Shown: positions 43,915 to 53,301, numbered from the stretch's first letter. The stretch is 64,000 bases of DNA from Nocardioides eburneiflavus (GCF_004785795.1 NZ_SRRO01000001.1:3596001-3660000); one strand, 5' to 3'. Translations and numbers: made by a program. The notes: generated by a model not told the origin, from the sequence alone.

Positions 43915-44664
43915 GTGGCGACCAGGCGTGTGACGGTCAGGGGCGAGGGCGTCGCCCTCGCCGGCGAGGTCGGGCCAGGGGAGAGCTGGGCGGGTGCGGC
44001 GGCCCGCATCGCCGCGCCGCTGCCGGGCGACCCGGTGGCAGACGACCTCTCCGGCGAGATCCTGGCCTTCGTCGCCGACCCGGACCTGCGCATCGACCTC
44101 CGCGCGATGACCCACGGTGACCTGCCGATCCTCACGAGGTGGCTCACGGCACCGCACGTCCGCCGGTGGTGGCACTCCGACGGTGAGCCGACCCTCGAGC
44201 GGGTCACCACGACGTACGGCCCGCGAGTCGACGGGCTCACGCCGACCCGGATGTGGGTCGTCGAGGTCAACGGCCGGTCGGTCGGCTTCGTGCAGGACTA
44301 CCGCATCCGCGAGCACCCGGACTTCGCGCTGCTCACCCCGAACCCCGACGCCATCGGTCTCGACTACGCCGTCGGCGAGCCCGAGTGGGCCGGTCGTGGG
44401 CTCGGCGCCCGCATCCTCTGGGCCTGGATGGTCGGCGCGACGCGACGGTTCCCCGACGCCGAGGAGTTCTTCGCCGCACCCGACCACCGCAACGCGGCAT
44501 CCCTGCGGATCCTCGACAAGGTGGGATTCGTGCAGGGCACGTGGTTCGACGAGCCCACGCGCGACGGGTCCGTGGCGACGGTCGTCGGCTGCCGCCTCGA
44601 CGTACGCCGTGTCCTCGGCGGCACGCAGCGCGGCGAGCCCGGTCCAGCGCCCCGTGGGCCATGA
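43915..44664 (+). CDS. GNAT acetyltransferase resembling the AAC(6')/siderophore-acetyltransferase group
   Basis: Protein of 249 aa with an N-terminal extension of about 60 residues of unclear nature and a C-terminal GNAT domain. The domain has RWLTAPHVRRWWHSDGEPTL, GFVQDYRIREHPDF, GLDYAVGEPEWAGRGLGARI and NAASLRILDKVGFVQGTWF, the arrangement of AAC(6')-like enzymes. Resistance should not be assumed. The GTG start lies 7 bp after the PRTase stop. Confidence 0.78.
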   Translation: MATRRVTVRGEGVALAGEVGPGESWAGAAARIAAPLPGDPVADDLSGEILAFVADPDLRIDLRAMTHGDLPILTRWLTAPHVRRWWHSDGEPTLERVTTTYGPRVDGLTPTRMWVVEVNGRSVGFVQDYRIREHPDFALLTPNPDAIGLDYAVGEPEWAGRGLGARILWAWMVGATRRFPDAEEFFAAPDHRNAASLRILDKVGFVQGTWFDEPTRDGSVATVVGCRLDVRRVLGGTQRGEPGPAPRGP

Positions 44665-44671
44665 TGACCCC

Positions 44672-45523
44672 ATGACCTCCGCCATCGCCGACGCGCTGCG
44701 ACTCCCTGCCGGTCCGGTGGACCTGACCGCCGTCGACACCGACTCCGCACCGGGCTTCGACGGCAAGAAGGCCGACGGCAAGGCAGCACTGGCCGGGATG
44801 CAACCCGAGCTCGCCGACCTGCAGGAGCGGCTCTGGGCCGAGCGGACCGCGGGGTCCGAGCGTCGGGTCCTCCTGGTGCTGCAGGGCATGGACACCAGCG
44901 GCAAGGGCGGCGTGCTGCGCCACACCATCGGGCTGGTCGACCCGCAGGGCGTGCGGATCACCAGCTTCAAGGCGCCGACCGAGGAGGAGCGCGCCCACGA
45001 CTTCCTGTGGCGCATCGAGAAGGGTCTTCCGGAGGCGGGCTACATCGGTGTCTTCGACCGCTCGCACTACGAGGACGTCCTCATCGCTCGCGTGCGCGGG
45101 CTGGCCGACGCTGCTGAGATCGAGCGCCGCTACGGGGCGATCAACGACTTCGAGGCCCGGCTCGTCGACGAGGGCTTCTCGCTCGTGAAGTGCATGCTCC
45201 ACATCAGCGCCGACGAGCAGAAGGCGCGCCTCGCCGAGCGGCTCGCCAACCCGGAGAAGCACTGGAAGTACAACCCCGGCGACCTCGACGAGCGGGCTCA
45301 CTGGCCGGCCTACCGCGAGGCGTACGAGATCGCGCTCGAGCGCACGAGCACCGAGGTCGCCCCGTGGCACGTCGTGCCGGCCGACAAGAAGTGGTTCCGC
45401 AACCTCGCCGTGGGCCAGGTCCTCCTCGACACCCTGCGCGGCCTCGACCTGCAGTGGCCTGCCGCCGACTTCGACGTGGAGGCCGAGACCGCCCGACTGG
45501 CCGCGGAGGCCCCGGTCCGGTGA
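44672..45523 (+). CDS. Polyphosphate kinase 2 family protein
   Basis: Polyphosphate:nucleotide phosphotransferase of 283 aa that can make nucleoside di- or triphosphates from polyphosphate. The P-loop is VLQGMDTSGKGGVLRHTIG near residue 70, the second motif is GVFDRSHYEDVL, and KHWKYNPGDLDERAHWPAY and WHVVPADKKWFRNLAV are the lid and C-terminal signatures of PPK2. The ATG at 44672 follows a CATGAT box by 6 nt. The stop overlaps the HipA-like start in GTGA. Whether ADP or AMP is preferred is unknown. Confidence 0.92.
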   Translation: MTSAIADALRLPAGPVDLTAVDTDSAPGFDGKKADGKAALAGMQPELADLQERLWAERTAGSERRVLLVLQGMDTSGKGGVLRHTIGLVDPQGVRITSFKAPTEEERAHDFLWRIEKGLPEAGYIGVFDRSHYEDVLIARVRGLADAAEIERRYGAINDFEARLVDEGFSLVKCMLHISADEQKARLAERLANPEKHWKYNPGDLDERAHWPAYREAYEIALERTSTEVAPWHVVPADKKWFRNLAVGQVLLDTLRGLDLQWPAADFDVEAETARLAAEAPVR

Positions 45524-46332
45524 CCGCGGAGCTCCCCACGGACCTGCCCACGGTCCTTCCCTCGGTCCAGGTCACGCGCTACGTCACGCCCCTGCGCGAG
45601 GGCGGCAGCCTGCCCGGGGTCGTGGAGGGCGACGACCTCGGCACGTACGTCTGCAAGTTCCGCGGCGCCGGCCAGGGCGCGAAGGTGCTGGTGGCCGAGG
45701 TGATCGTCAGCGGGCTCGCCACCCGGCTCGGCCTGCGCACGCCGCGGCTCGTCGTGCTCGACCTCGACCCCGAGCTCGCCCGCTACGAGGCCGACGAGGA
45801 GGTGCAGGACCTCCTCAACGCCAGCGTCGGGCCCAACCTCGGCATCGACTTCCTCCCCGGGTCCTTCGGGGTCGACGGGCAGGTCGCCACGGCCGACGAC
45901 GAGGGCGCGAAGGTGCTCTGGCTCGACGCGTTCACCGCCAACGTCGACCGCTCGTGGCGCAACCCCAACCTGCTGCTCTGGCACGGCGACCTCTGGGTCA
46001 TCGACCACGGTGCCTCGCTCTACTTCCACCACGGCTGGCAGGCCGGCGTCAACGACCCGGCGCGGTTCGCCGCGCAGGCCTGGGACGCCGCCGGGCACGT
46101 CTTCGAGAGCTGTGCACGACGGGCGCGGGAGCTGGACGACGAGATCGCGGCGCCACTGGACCGGACAGCCTTCGCGGAGGTGCTGGCGACCGTGCCCGAT
46201 GTCTGGCTCGAGCCGGTCCCCGGGGCCGACGGCGCCGAGGCGCTGGGGCCGGACGCCCTGCGCGCCGCCTACGTCGACTTCCTCACCGCCCGCCTCGGCA
46301 CGCGGCAGTGGCTCCCGGGGGTGGCGCCGTGA
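45520..46332 (+). CDS. HipA-like kinase domain protein
   Basis: Predicted protein kinase-fold enzyme of 270 aa, annotated in actinobacteria as HipA family kinase. The ATP-binding Lys is probably in LGTYVCKFRGAGQGAKVL. The catalytic loop is LDAFTANVDRSWRNPNLL (Asp and Asn of D-x4-N), and the metal-binding Asp is in WVIDHGASLYFHH. There is no HipB-like antitoxin beside it, which separates it from the classical HipBA module. It overlaps PPK2 upstream and DUF3037 downstream by 4 nt each, so the three are coupled. Confidence 0.85.
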   Translation: MTAELPTDLPTVLPSVQVTRYVTPLREGGSLPGVVEGDDLGTYVCKFRGAGQGAKVLVAEVIVSGLATRLGLRTPRLVVLDLDPELARYEADEEVQDLLNASVGPNLGIDFLPGSFGVDGQVATADDEGAKVLWLDAFTANVDRSWRNPNLLLWHGDLWVIDHGASLYFHHGWQAGVNDPARFAAQAWDAAGHVFESCARRARELDDEIAAPLDRTAFAEVLATVPDVWLEPVPGADGAEALGPDALRAAYVDFLTARLGTRQWLPGVAP

Positions 46333-46715
46333 GCACGACTCGCCTGCCCTACCAGTACGTCGTCCTGCGCTGCGTGCCGCGACCCGACCGCGAGGAGTTC
46401 GTCAACGTCGGCGTGGTGCTGCACTGCCAGGGTGCGGACTTCCTCGACGCCGCCTGGTCCGTCGACCGCGACCGGCTGCGAGCCCTCCACGCCGGCGTCG
46501 ACGTCGACCAGGTCTGCGAGGCCCTCGCCTTCGTCGACCTGGTGTGCCGGGGTGACGCGCGCGGCGGCGAGGCGGCGCGCCAGTCGCTCGGCCAGCGCTT
46601 CGGCTTCCTCAAGGCGCCCCGCAGCACCGTCCTCCAGCCCGGACCCGTGCACGGGGGCGTCACCGACGACCCGGCCCGCCAGCTCGAGCACCTCCGCGAG
46701 CGTCTCGTCGGCTGA
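46329..46715 (+). CDS. DUF3037 protein, partner of the HipA-like kinase
   Basis: Protein of 128 aa of unknown function. Family features are LPYQYVVLRCVPRPDREEFV and NVGVVLHCQGADFLDA. DUF3037 genes are often found directly after HipA-like kinases, as here (GTGA overlap). It could be a regulator or substrate of the kinase. That link is inference. Confidence 0.88.
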   Translation: MSTTRLPYQYVVLRCVPRPDREEFVNVGVVLHCQGADFLDAAWSVDRDRLRALHAGVDVDQVCEALAFVDLVCRGDARGGEAARQSLGQRFGFLKAPRSTVLQPGPVHGGVTDDPARQLEHLRERLVG

Positions 46716-46769
46716 CCGGGTCCCTGCGCGCGGGTGCACCGGGGCCACCCGCAGGCGGATACTCGTGAC

Positions 46770-49700
46770 GTGAACCCGCCCGGCGGACCCGTACGGTTCC
46801 GGCTCTCGTCCACCCTCGTCGTCGAGGCAGGCGACCACGAGCGGTCGGGGCGCGAGCTCGGCAGCCGCAAGGCACGCACGCTGCTGGCCCTGCTCGCAGC
46901 AGAGCGCGGACGCCCCGTCCCCACCGATCGCATCGTGGACGCGTTGTGGCACGAGACCCCACCGAGCGACCCCGCGGCCAACGTCGCGACCCTGGTGAGC
47001 AGGATCAGGCGGACCGTCGGTCCGTCGCTCGTGGTCGGGCTGCCCGGTGCCTACAGCCTCGGCGGAGCCTGGGCCCTCGACCTCGTCGACGCCGAACGGT
47101 GGTGCGCCGAGGCCGCCGCCCGGATCGGAGCGGCCGAGCACGCGCTGGCCGATTCGGCGGCCAGCGCCGCACTGGACCTGCTCGGTGGACAGGTCGCCCT
47201 CCTCGACGAGGCGGACGACGACTGGGTCCTCGCGGTCCGCGCCCAGGTCGACGCCCTGCGCCGATCGGCGCGCCGCCAACGGGTCGCGGCGCTGCTCCAC
47301 CTCGATCCGGACACGGCCGTACGGGTCGCGACCGACGGCGTCGCCTCCGACCCCTACGACGAGCAGGCCGTCCGCGACCTGATGCGCGCGCTGGCCGCTG
47401 ACGGCCGGGTGTCCGCTGCGCTCGCCGCCCACGACCGGCTCGCCCGAACCCTTCGCGAGGAGCTCGGCACCGACCCGGACCCTGCGACCGAGGCGCTGCA
47501 CCTGTCCCTCCTCCGCGCCGGGAGCGGCGCAGCGGATCCGGGGATGCCAGTGGTCCCGGACGACCCGGTCGAGGCGGCAGCGGCCCCGACGCCGGTGGGG
47601 AGCCTGCTCGTGGGGCGCGCGGACGAGCTCGCCCGGGTCGGGGAGTCGTGGGGGCGGGCGGTCGCGGGAGGAGGCACCTGCCTCGTCGTCGTCGGCGAGG
47701 GCGGGATCGGCAAGACCCGGCTGCTCGACGCCGTCGCGGAGGACTGCGCGGCGACCGGTGGACAGGTCCTGCGTGGACGGTGCCACCCGGCGGAGCGGTC
47801 ACTGTTCCTGCAGCCGTTCGTGGATGCGCTCTGGCCCGTGCTCGGCGGGTTGCGCCACGACCGGGTGCGGTCCGTGCTGCGCGACCACGAGGCCGCGTGG
47901 GTCTCGCTCGTCCCCGACCTGGCCGGGGTGCTGCCCCCCGCCCTCCGGCCGGCGGACCGCGACCTGCAGCGGCGGGCGACGTACGACGCGGTGGCTGCGG
48001 CACTGCGCCGGCTCGCGGACACGCGGCCCGTCCTCCTGGTCGTCGACGACCTCCAGGACGCCGGTGCCGCCACGATCGACCTGCTCGGCTACCTCTCCCG
48101 GCAGCTGGCGACGGCCCGCGTGCTGCTGGTCGGTGCCGTCCGGAGCGAGGACCCGACCGTGCTCGACCGGCTGGGGGAGCGTGCCACCCCGGTGCCGCTC
48201 GGCCCCCTCGGCGGGCCGGCGGTGGAGGCGCTCGCGGAGGCCGCCGGGCTGCGTGACCACGGCCACCAGGTGATGGCCCGCACCGCCGGGCACACGTTGA
48301 GCGTCGTCGAGTGCCTGCGCGCGCTGCAGGGCGGGGAGCAAGGCGTCCCCGCCTCCCTCGCCGACGGCGTGCTGGCCCGGGTGCGGCGGCTGGACGCAGA
48401 CGGCCGGTCCGTCGTCGAGGCAGGATCCGTGCTGCGACGGCGACTCGACCCACGGCTGCTCGCGGGCCTCACCGAGCTGTCCGAGGTCGGTGTCATCCGC
48501 CACGCCGAGGACCTGACCCGGTCCGGGCTCTTCGTGCGTGCCGGCGAGGTCTACGAGTTCACCAACGACCTGTTCCAGGAGTGCGTGTACGCCGCCCTGC
48601 CCGCGACCGTCGCGGCGGCCTACCACCGCCGTGCGGCCGACCTGACCAGCGACCGGCCGGAGGTGATGGCCGTCCACGCGCACGCCGTCGGGGACGACGC
48701 GCGCGCAGCGCTGGGCTGGCTCGTCGCCGGCGAGGAGGCGTTGCGGCGCTCGGCGGTCGAGGACGCGCGGACCCTGGTCGAGCGCTGCCTGGAGATGACG
48801 TCGACGGAGGGCGACGTGCGCGCGCGAGCGCTGCTGGTCCGGGCCCGGGTGCACGAGGCCGGGATGAGCTGGTCCGCGGCCATCCACGACGCCGACGCCG
48901 CCCTGGGCCTGGCGCGCAGCAGCGGCGAGCGACGGCTCGAGCTGGCCGCGCTCCGGGCCCGCGGCGGCGACGCCGCGGTCGGCGCCCAGCTCGGCGCCGA
49001 CGAGGTGAGCGCAGCCCTCGAGGACGGCCAGCGGCTCGCCGCCGACCTGGGGGACCGGCGCGCGGAGGCGGACTTCGCGAGTCGGCTGGCGGTGCTCGAG
49101 GCCAGCCGGCTGCGGCTCGTCGACGCAGGTGCGCGGGCCGCGAGCGCCCTCGCGCGAGCGCACGCGGCGAGCTCGCCGGACGGGACGATGCTCGCCCTGG
49201 ACGGCCTGAAGACCGTCGCCTGGTACCTCGGCGACGCGCCGGCCCTCGCCGACGCGGTCGCGCAGCTCGAGCCGATGCTGGAGGAGCGCCCCGACCCGTG
49301 GCTGCGGCAGTGGGTGGTCTTCGAGTCCGCCTTCGTGCCCGCGTCGGCCGACCGGTGGGAGGAGGCGTCGCGCGCCATGGCGGATGCCCTCGCCCTCAAC
49401 CGCCGCAGCGGGTTCCCGGCGTACGCCGGCTGGCTGCACGCCTACGAGGCGTGGCTCGCGCGCCTCGAGGGCGACCTCGACCGCGCCAGGGCCGTCGGGC
49501 GCCGTGCCGTGGAGCAGACCTCGGCGGTCGACCATCCGTGGTGGCACTCGTGGGCGGCCGGACTGCTGGCCGCGACCCTGGTGGAGACCGGCGACCGCGC
49601 CGAGGCGCAGGCAGTGGCCCGGGCCGGCCTCGCCGCCCGCAGCGGCACCGCGCGCCCGGGTCGGCTGCTCTGCGCGGCGGCCCTGGTCGAGCTGACCGGT

Positions 49701-50003
49701 GAGCACGTCCGCGGGGCCACGGACGCGCTGGGGCGGGTGGACTGCCCGCCGGGCCGCGCCTGGATCCTCGGCGCCGACGCCTACCTCCTGCTCGCGGGTG
49801 CGGCCGCGGCCCGCGGCGACGAGGTCGAGGCCGACCGCCTGCTCGCTCCGTTGCGTACGGCGACGGCCGGGTCGTGGCCGTCGGTCCGGCGCCGCGTCGA
49901 GGACCTGGACCGGGCCACCTCGGGCCGGGGCGCGGCGCCTCAGAGCACCTCGAGCGCCATCCGCGCCGCCCGCGCGGCTCCGTCGGACGGCACCGGCAGG
50001 TAG
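46770..50003 (+). CDS. AfsR/SARP-family transcriptional regulator with BTAD and AAA ATPase domains
   Basis: Large regulator of 1077 aa. The N-terminal OmpR-type winged helix (GSRKARTLLALLAAERGRPV) is followed by a bacterial transcriptional activation domain (ELGTDPDPATEALHLSLLRA). The ATPase has Walker A VVVGEGGIGKTRLLDA and Walker B LLVVDDLQDAG. The C-terminal half is helical, TPR-like. Such proteins activate secondary-metabolite or development genes. The GTG at 46770 has a GATACT box 6 nt upstream and no Shine-Dalgarno. The last 64 bp overlap the end of a convergent gene. Confidence 0.9.
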   Translation: MNPPGGPVRFRLSSTLVVEAGDHERSGRELGSRKARTLLALLAAERGRPVPTDRIVDALWHETPPSDPAANVATLVSRIRRTVGPSLVVGLPGAYSLGGAWALDLVDAERWCAEAAARIGAAEHALADSAASAALDLLGGQVALLDEADDDWVLAVRAQVDALRRSARRQRVAALLHLDPDTAVRVATDGVASDPYDEQAVRDLMRALAADGRVSAALAAHDRLARTLREELGTDPDPATEALHLSLLRAGSGAADPGMPVVPDDPVEAAAAPTPVGSLLVGRADELARVGESWGRAVAGGGTCLVVVGEGGIGKTRLLDAVAEDCAATGGQVLRGRCHPAERSLFLQPFVDALWPVLGGLRHDRVRSVLRDHEAAWVSLVPDLAGVLPPALRPADRDLQRRATYDAVAAALRRLADTRPVLLVVDDLQDAGAATIDLLGYLSRQLATARVLLVGAVRSEDPTVLDRLGERATPVPLGPLGGPAVEALAEAAGLRDHGHQVMARTAGHTLSVVECLRALQGGEQGVPASLADGVLARVRRLDADGRSVVEAGSVLRRRLDPRLLAGLTELSEVGVIRHAEDLTRSGLFVRAGEVYEFTNDLFQECVYAALPATVAAAYHRRAADLTSDRPEVMAVHAHAVGDDARAALGWLVAGEEALRRSAVEDARTLVERCLEMTSTEGDVRARALLVRARVHEAGMSWSAAIHDADAALGLARSSGERRLELAALRARGGDAAVGAQLGADEVSAALEDGQRLAADLGDRRAEADFASRLAVLEASRLRLVDAGARAASALARAHAASSPDGTMLALDGLKTVAWYLGDAPALADAVAQLEPMLEERPDPWLRQWVVFESAFVPASADRWEEASRAMADALALNRRSGFPAYAGWLHAYEAWLARLEGDLDRARAVGRRAVEQTSAVDHPWWHSWAAGLLAATLVETGDRAEAQAVARAGLAARSGTARPGRLLCAAALVELTGEHVRGATDALGRVDCPPGRAWILGADAYLLLAGAAAARGDEVEADRLLAPLRTATAGSWPSVRRRVEDLDRATSGRGAAPQSTSSAIRAARAAPSDGTGR

Positions 50004-52054
50004 TCGACCGGTTGGCGGAGCGCAGCGGTCAGCTCCTCGGCGATCCGGTCGGGACTCGCGTCGGCGTACCCGAGCCGCCGTCCCGCCCGGTGTCGCTCGA
50101 GCCGGTGCCGCACGTGCACCTGCTGCTCGAAGTGGTGCTCCAGCGGAACGTAGACGAAGGGCCTCCGCGCAGCGGTGAGCTCCATCGTGGTGCTCAGCCC
50201 GCCCTGGACCACGGCCACGTCGCACGCGGCGTGGTGGAGGTCCAGGTCGGGCAGGAAGCCGTGCAGCTCGACGCCCTCCGGGACGCACAGCGCGTCGCGG
50301 TCGATGCGCGGGCCGGTGACCATGACCATGCGCAGCCCCGGCACCCGGTCGGCCACGGACCCGTACGCCGCGGCGACGCGTCGCAGCAGGTGGTGCCCGA
50401 CCCCCGAGCCCCCGACGGACACCAGGCAGACCACCTCGTCCTCCCCGTAGCCGAGGCGAGCGCGCAGCTCGTCACGACGTCCCGGGTCCGGTCGTGCGCC
50501 CATGACGTAGCCGGCGAAGTCGAAGTTCGCGCGGGTCCAGTCGCGCGCAGTGGGCAGCCCCGGGCCGAGGGGCAGGTCGACCACGTCGTCGGGGTCGCCG
50601 ACGAAGACCGACCGGTCGCGCAGCCCCGGCGACCGGCCGACGTGCTCGACCATCTCGGCGTTGTAGTCCGCTGTCAGGAACGCCTCCCGCTCGCCGCCGT
50701 CGGGCATCGGTACCCAGCCGACGAAGTCGGTCATCCAGACGAACGGCGCGCGCTTGAGGGAGGGGTGCTCGTGGAGGAAGTGGTCGAGGTCCCATGCCTC
50801 GTCGCCGACCCACAGGTCGAACCGCTCGCGCTCGACCAGGTCGTCGAACACCATGAAGTTGTTGACCAGCACCTCGTCCATGCGGCGCACCGCGTCGAAC
50901 GCGTGCAGGTCGTGCTCGCCCGACTCCGCCTCGAAGTGCCCCGACTCGCTGGCCAGCAGCCGCGAGGCCGGGTGAACGACCTCGCCGCGCCGCTCGAGGA
51001 ACTCGGCGACGGGTGACTGGGTCAGCCACTCCACCTCCAGGTCCGGCCGCTCGGCGCGCATCGCGTCGGCGACCGCGAGGTCGCGCCGGACGTGGCCGAG
51101 CCCGATGGGGGAGGACAGGTAGAGCGCGCGGGGTCGGCGACGGCTCGCCCGGCGCGGCCGCGGCACGGTCCGGTGCCCCGTCGCCCGGTCGACCAGCGCC
51201 TTGATCGCGCGGTTGACGACCACCGGGTGGCGGGCCATCGGCAGGTGCCCCGACCCCTCCAGCAGCAGGAGCTCGGCGCCCGTCCATGCCGCGACCGACC
51301 GGCCGCGCCCCTGCGGCTGGCAGAGGTCGGCCGTGCCCTGGACGACCAGCACGGGCGCGGTGATCCCCCGGAGCAGCGCCTCCGCCTCGTCGGCCGTGTC
51401 GGGGAACCGCGGTGAAGCGTTCTCGGCGAGGATCACCGCGCCGGTCGTCTCGCGGGTGAACCCGACGATGTCCTCGAGCTGCTTCGTCGAGTGCGGCTCG
51501 GGGAGCATCTGGTCGAAGAAGAACTCGGCGTACTCCGGCCAGTGGTCCGGCAGGTAGTGGCGGTTGTTGCCCCGCCACCCCGAGTAGTCGTCGAGCTCCT
51601 CCTCGAAGTGCACGGCCGCCTCGAGGCGTACGGGGAACGGCGGGGTGCGGTCGCGCGCCCACGGGGCCACCGCGACGACCCCTGCCACCCGCTCGGCGTG
51701 CAGCGCAGCGGTCAACAGTGCCTGCCACGCGCTGACGCAGATCCCGACCAGCACGGCGCGGTCGATGCCGAGGTGGTCCATCACGGCCAGCGTGTGCTCG
51801 ACCATCGCCAGGTCGCCGTACGCAGCCGGGTCGAGCTCGCGTCCCGACCGCCCGTTGCCCGGCGGGTCCACCGTGACCACGCGGTGGTGCTGTGCCAGGT
51901 AGGCCACCTGCCCCTTCCAGGCGCGACTGTGCACGCACGTGTCGATCGGGACGAACAGCACCGTCGTCGGCGCCGTGTCGTTGAACGACTCCCACGCGAG
52001 GCGCACGCCGTCCACCTCGACGGTCCCGTCGCTGTCAGGCTCTCGTGCTCGCAT
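49940..52054 (-). CDS. Alpha/beta hydrolase fused to a MurG-like (GT1/GT28-type) glycosyltransferase
   Basis: Two-domain protein of 704 aa. Residues about 1-280 are an alpha/beta hydrolase: DPPGNGRSG loop, nucleophile elbow LVGICVSAWQ where Cys stands in place of the usual Ser, acid in VVQGTADLCQ, His in LEGSGHLPMA. A basic hinge (RRASRRRPRA) leads to a GT-B fold with SSPIGLGHVRRDLAVADAMR at the start, VSVGGSGVGHHLLRR in the middle and DVAVVQGGLSTTMEL in the donor site. GGAGGG lies 7 nt before the ATG at 52054. The acceptor is unknown; the fusion suggests that the two steps act on one substrate. Confidence 0.87.
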   Translation of the reverse strand: MRAREPDSDGTVEVDGVRLAWESFNDTAPTTVLFVPIDTCVHSRAWKGQVAYLAQHHRVVTVDPPGNGRSGRELDPAAYGDLAMVEHTLAVMDHLGIDRAVLVGICVSAWQALLTAALHAERVAGVVAVAPWARDRTPPFPVRLEAAVHFEEELDDYSGWRGNNRHYLPDHWPEYAEFFFDQMLPEPHSTKQLEDIVGFTRETTGAVILAENASPRFPDTADEAEALLRGITAPVLVVQGTADLCQPQGRGRSVAAWTGAELLLLEGSGHLPMARHPVVVNRAIKALVDRATGHRTVPRPRRASRRRPRALYLSSPIGLGHVRRDLAVADAMRAERPDLEVEWLTQSPVAEFLERRGEVVHPASRLLASESGHFEAESGEHDLHAFDAVRRMDEVLVNNFMVFDDLVERERFDLWVGDEAWDLDHFLHEHPSLKRAPFVWMTDFVGWVPMPDGGEREAFLTADYNAEMVEHVGRSPGLRDRSVFVGDPDDVVDLPLGPGLPTARDWTRANFDFAGYVMGARPDPGRRDELRARLGYGEDEVVCLVSVGGSGVGHHLLRRVAAAYGSVADRVPGLRMVMVTGPRIDRDALCVPEGVELHGFLPDLDLHHAACDVAVVQGGLSTTMELTAARRPFVYVPLEHHFEQQVHVRHRLERHRAGRRLGYADASPDRIAEELTAALRQPVDYLPVPSDGAARAARMALEVL

Positions 52055-52086
52055 GCCGTCACCCTCCGCGGACGTGGTTGCAGCGC

Positions 52087-52107
52087 GGTTGCAATCGCAG
52101 CGCAACC
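52087..52107. promoter_or_regulatory. Candidate operator between hydrolase-GT and methyltransferase genes
   Basis: GGTTGC and GCAACC flank a 9-nt spacer, and a further GGTTGC lies 11 bp upstream. The site sits in the 112-bp divergent region, so a regulator bound there could affect both genes. No regulator is identified. Confidence 0.4.
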
Positions 52108-52166
52108 GGCGCCGCGCACCCTCACCTGACAGCATCCACCCGGGATGCCCGAAGAGGGAGACCCAG

Positions 52167-53270
52167 ATGACCACCATCGACCAGGCAGCAGCAGCGGAAG
52201 CCGCTCCGGCGGCGCCCCCGATCGACATGGACGCCCTGATGGCGTTCGTCGGCGCGTTCGTCGGCGACCTCGGCGCCACCGTGGGTGCCGGCAACGTCCT
52301 GCTCGGAGAGCGCCTCGGCCTCTACCGGGCGCTCGCCCAGGGACCGGCCGACGCCCGTACGCTCGCCGCCGCCACCGGCACCGACCCGCGCTACGTCGAG
52401 GAATGGCTGCGCGGCCAGGCGGCCGGCGGCTACGTCGAGCACGACGCCGTCACGGGGACGTTCTCCATGACGCCGGAGAAGGCGTTCGCGCTCACCGACC
52501 CCGCCGGACCGGTCTTCCTGCCCGGCGCCTTCGAGCTCGCGCTGGGCGCGCTCAAGGCGCTGCCGGAGATCGAGCACGCCTTCCGCACCGGCGCCGGCTA
52601 CGGCTGGCACCAGCACGACCAGGACGTCTTCACCGGCTGCGAGCGGTTCTTCCGGCCCGGGTACCTCATGCACCTGCTCAGCGAGTGGATCCCGGCGCTC
52701 GACGGGGTGGGCGCCAAGCTCGAGCGCGGGGCGCGCGTCGCCGACCTCGGCTGCGGCCACGGCGCGTCGACGGTCCTGATGGCCGAGGCGTTCCCGGCGA
52801 GCACCTTCGTCGGGTCCGACTACCACGCCGGCTCCATCGAGGCGGCCCGCACCCGCGCCGAGGAGGCCGGGGTCGCCGACCGCGTGCGCTTCGACGTGGC
52901 CGGCGCGCAGGCCCTCGCCGACCACGACCTCGACCTCGTCACGACCTTTGACTGCCTCCACGACATGGGCGACCCGCTGGGAGCCGCGCAGCACGTCCGT
53001 CGCTCGCTCGCCGCCGACGGCACGTGGATGATCGTCGAGCCGGCGGCGGGGGACACGGTCGCGGACAACCTCAACCCGGTCGGCCGCGTCTTCTACGGCT
53101 TCTCGACCTTCCTGTGCGTGCCCAACGCCGTGTCCCAGCCTGGGGGCTACGCGCTGGGAGCCCAAGCAGGAGGGGCCGCGATCCGCCAGGTGGTGACCGA
53201 CGCGGGGTTCACCCGCTTCCGCCGCGTCGCCGAGACCCCGTTCAACCACGTCTACGAGGCTCGTCCCTGA
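52167..53270 (+). CDS. SAM-dependent methyltransferase with N-terminal dimerisation domain
   Basis: Methyltransferase of 367 aa. A winged-helix-like N-terminal region (ERLGLYRALAQGPADARTLA, YVEEWLRGQAAGGYVEHDAV) precedes the Rossmann domain with motif I RVADLGCGHGASTVLMAE, motif II-like STFVGSDYH, and motif IV-V DLVTTFDCLHDMGDP. Proteins of this layout methylate small molecules. GAGGGAG precedes the ATG at 52167. It is divergent from the hydrolase-GT gene, with a shared putative operator. Confidence 0.88.
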   Translation: MTTIDQAAAAEAAPAAPPIDMDALMAFVGAFVGDLGATVGAGNVLLGERLGLYRALAQGPADARTLAAATGTDPRYVEEWLRGQAAGGYVEHDAVTGTFSMTPEKAFALTDPAGPVFLPGAFELALGALKALPEIEHAFRTGAGYGWHQHDQDVFTGCERFFRPGYLMHLLSEWIPALDGVGAKLERGARVADLGCGHGASTVLMAEAFPASTFVGSDYHAGSIEAARTRAEEAGVADRVRFDVAGAQALADHDLDLVTTFDCLHDMGDPLGAAQHVRRSLAADGTWMIVEPAAGDTVADNLNPVGRVFYGFSTFLCVPNAVSQPGGYALGAQAGGAAIRQVVTDAGFTRFRRVAETPFNHVYEARP

Positions 53271-53301
53271 CGCTGTCGGAGGCGGCTGCGAGGATGCCGC
53301 C

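Noticed and set aside
43915-44664. Aminoglycoside resistance gene
   Set aside because: The GNAT domain resembles AAC(6') enzymes, but many relatives act on other amines, and nothing around it suggests resistance or mobility.
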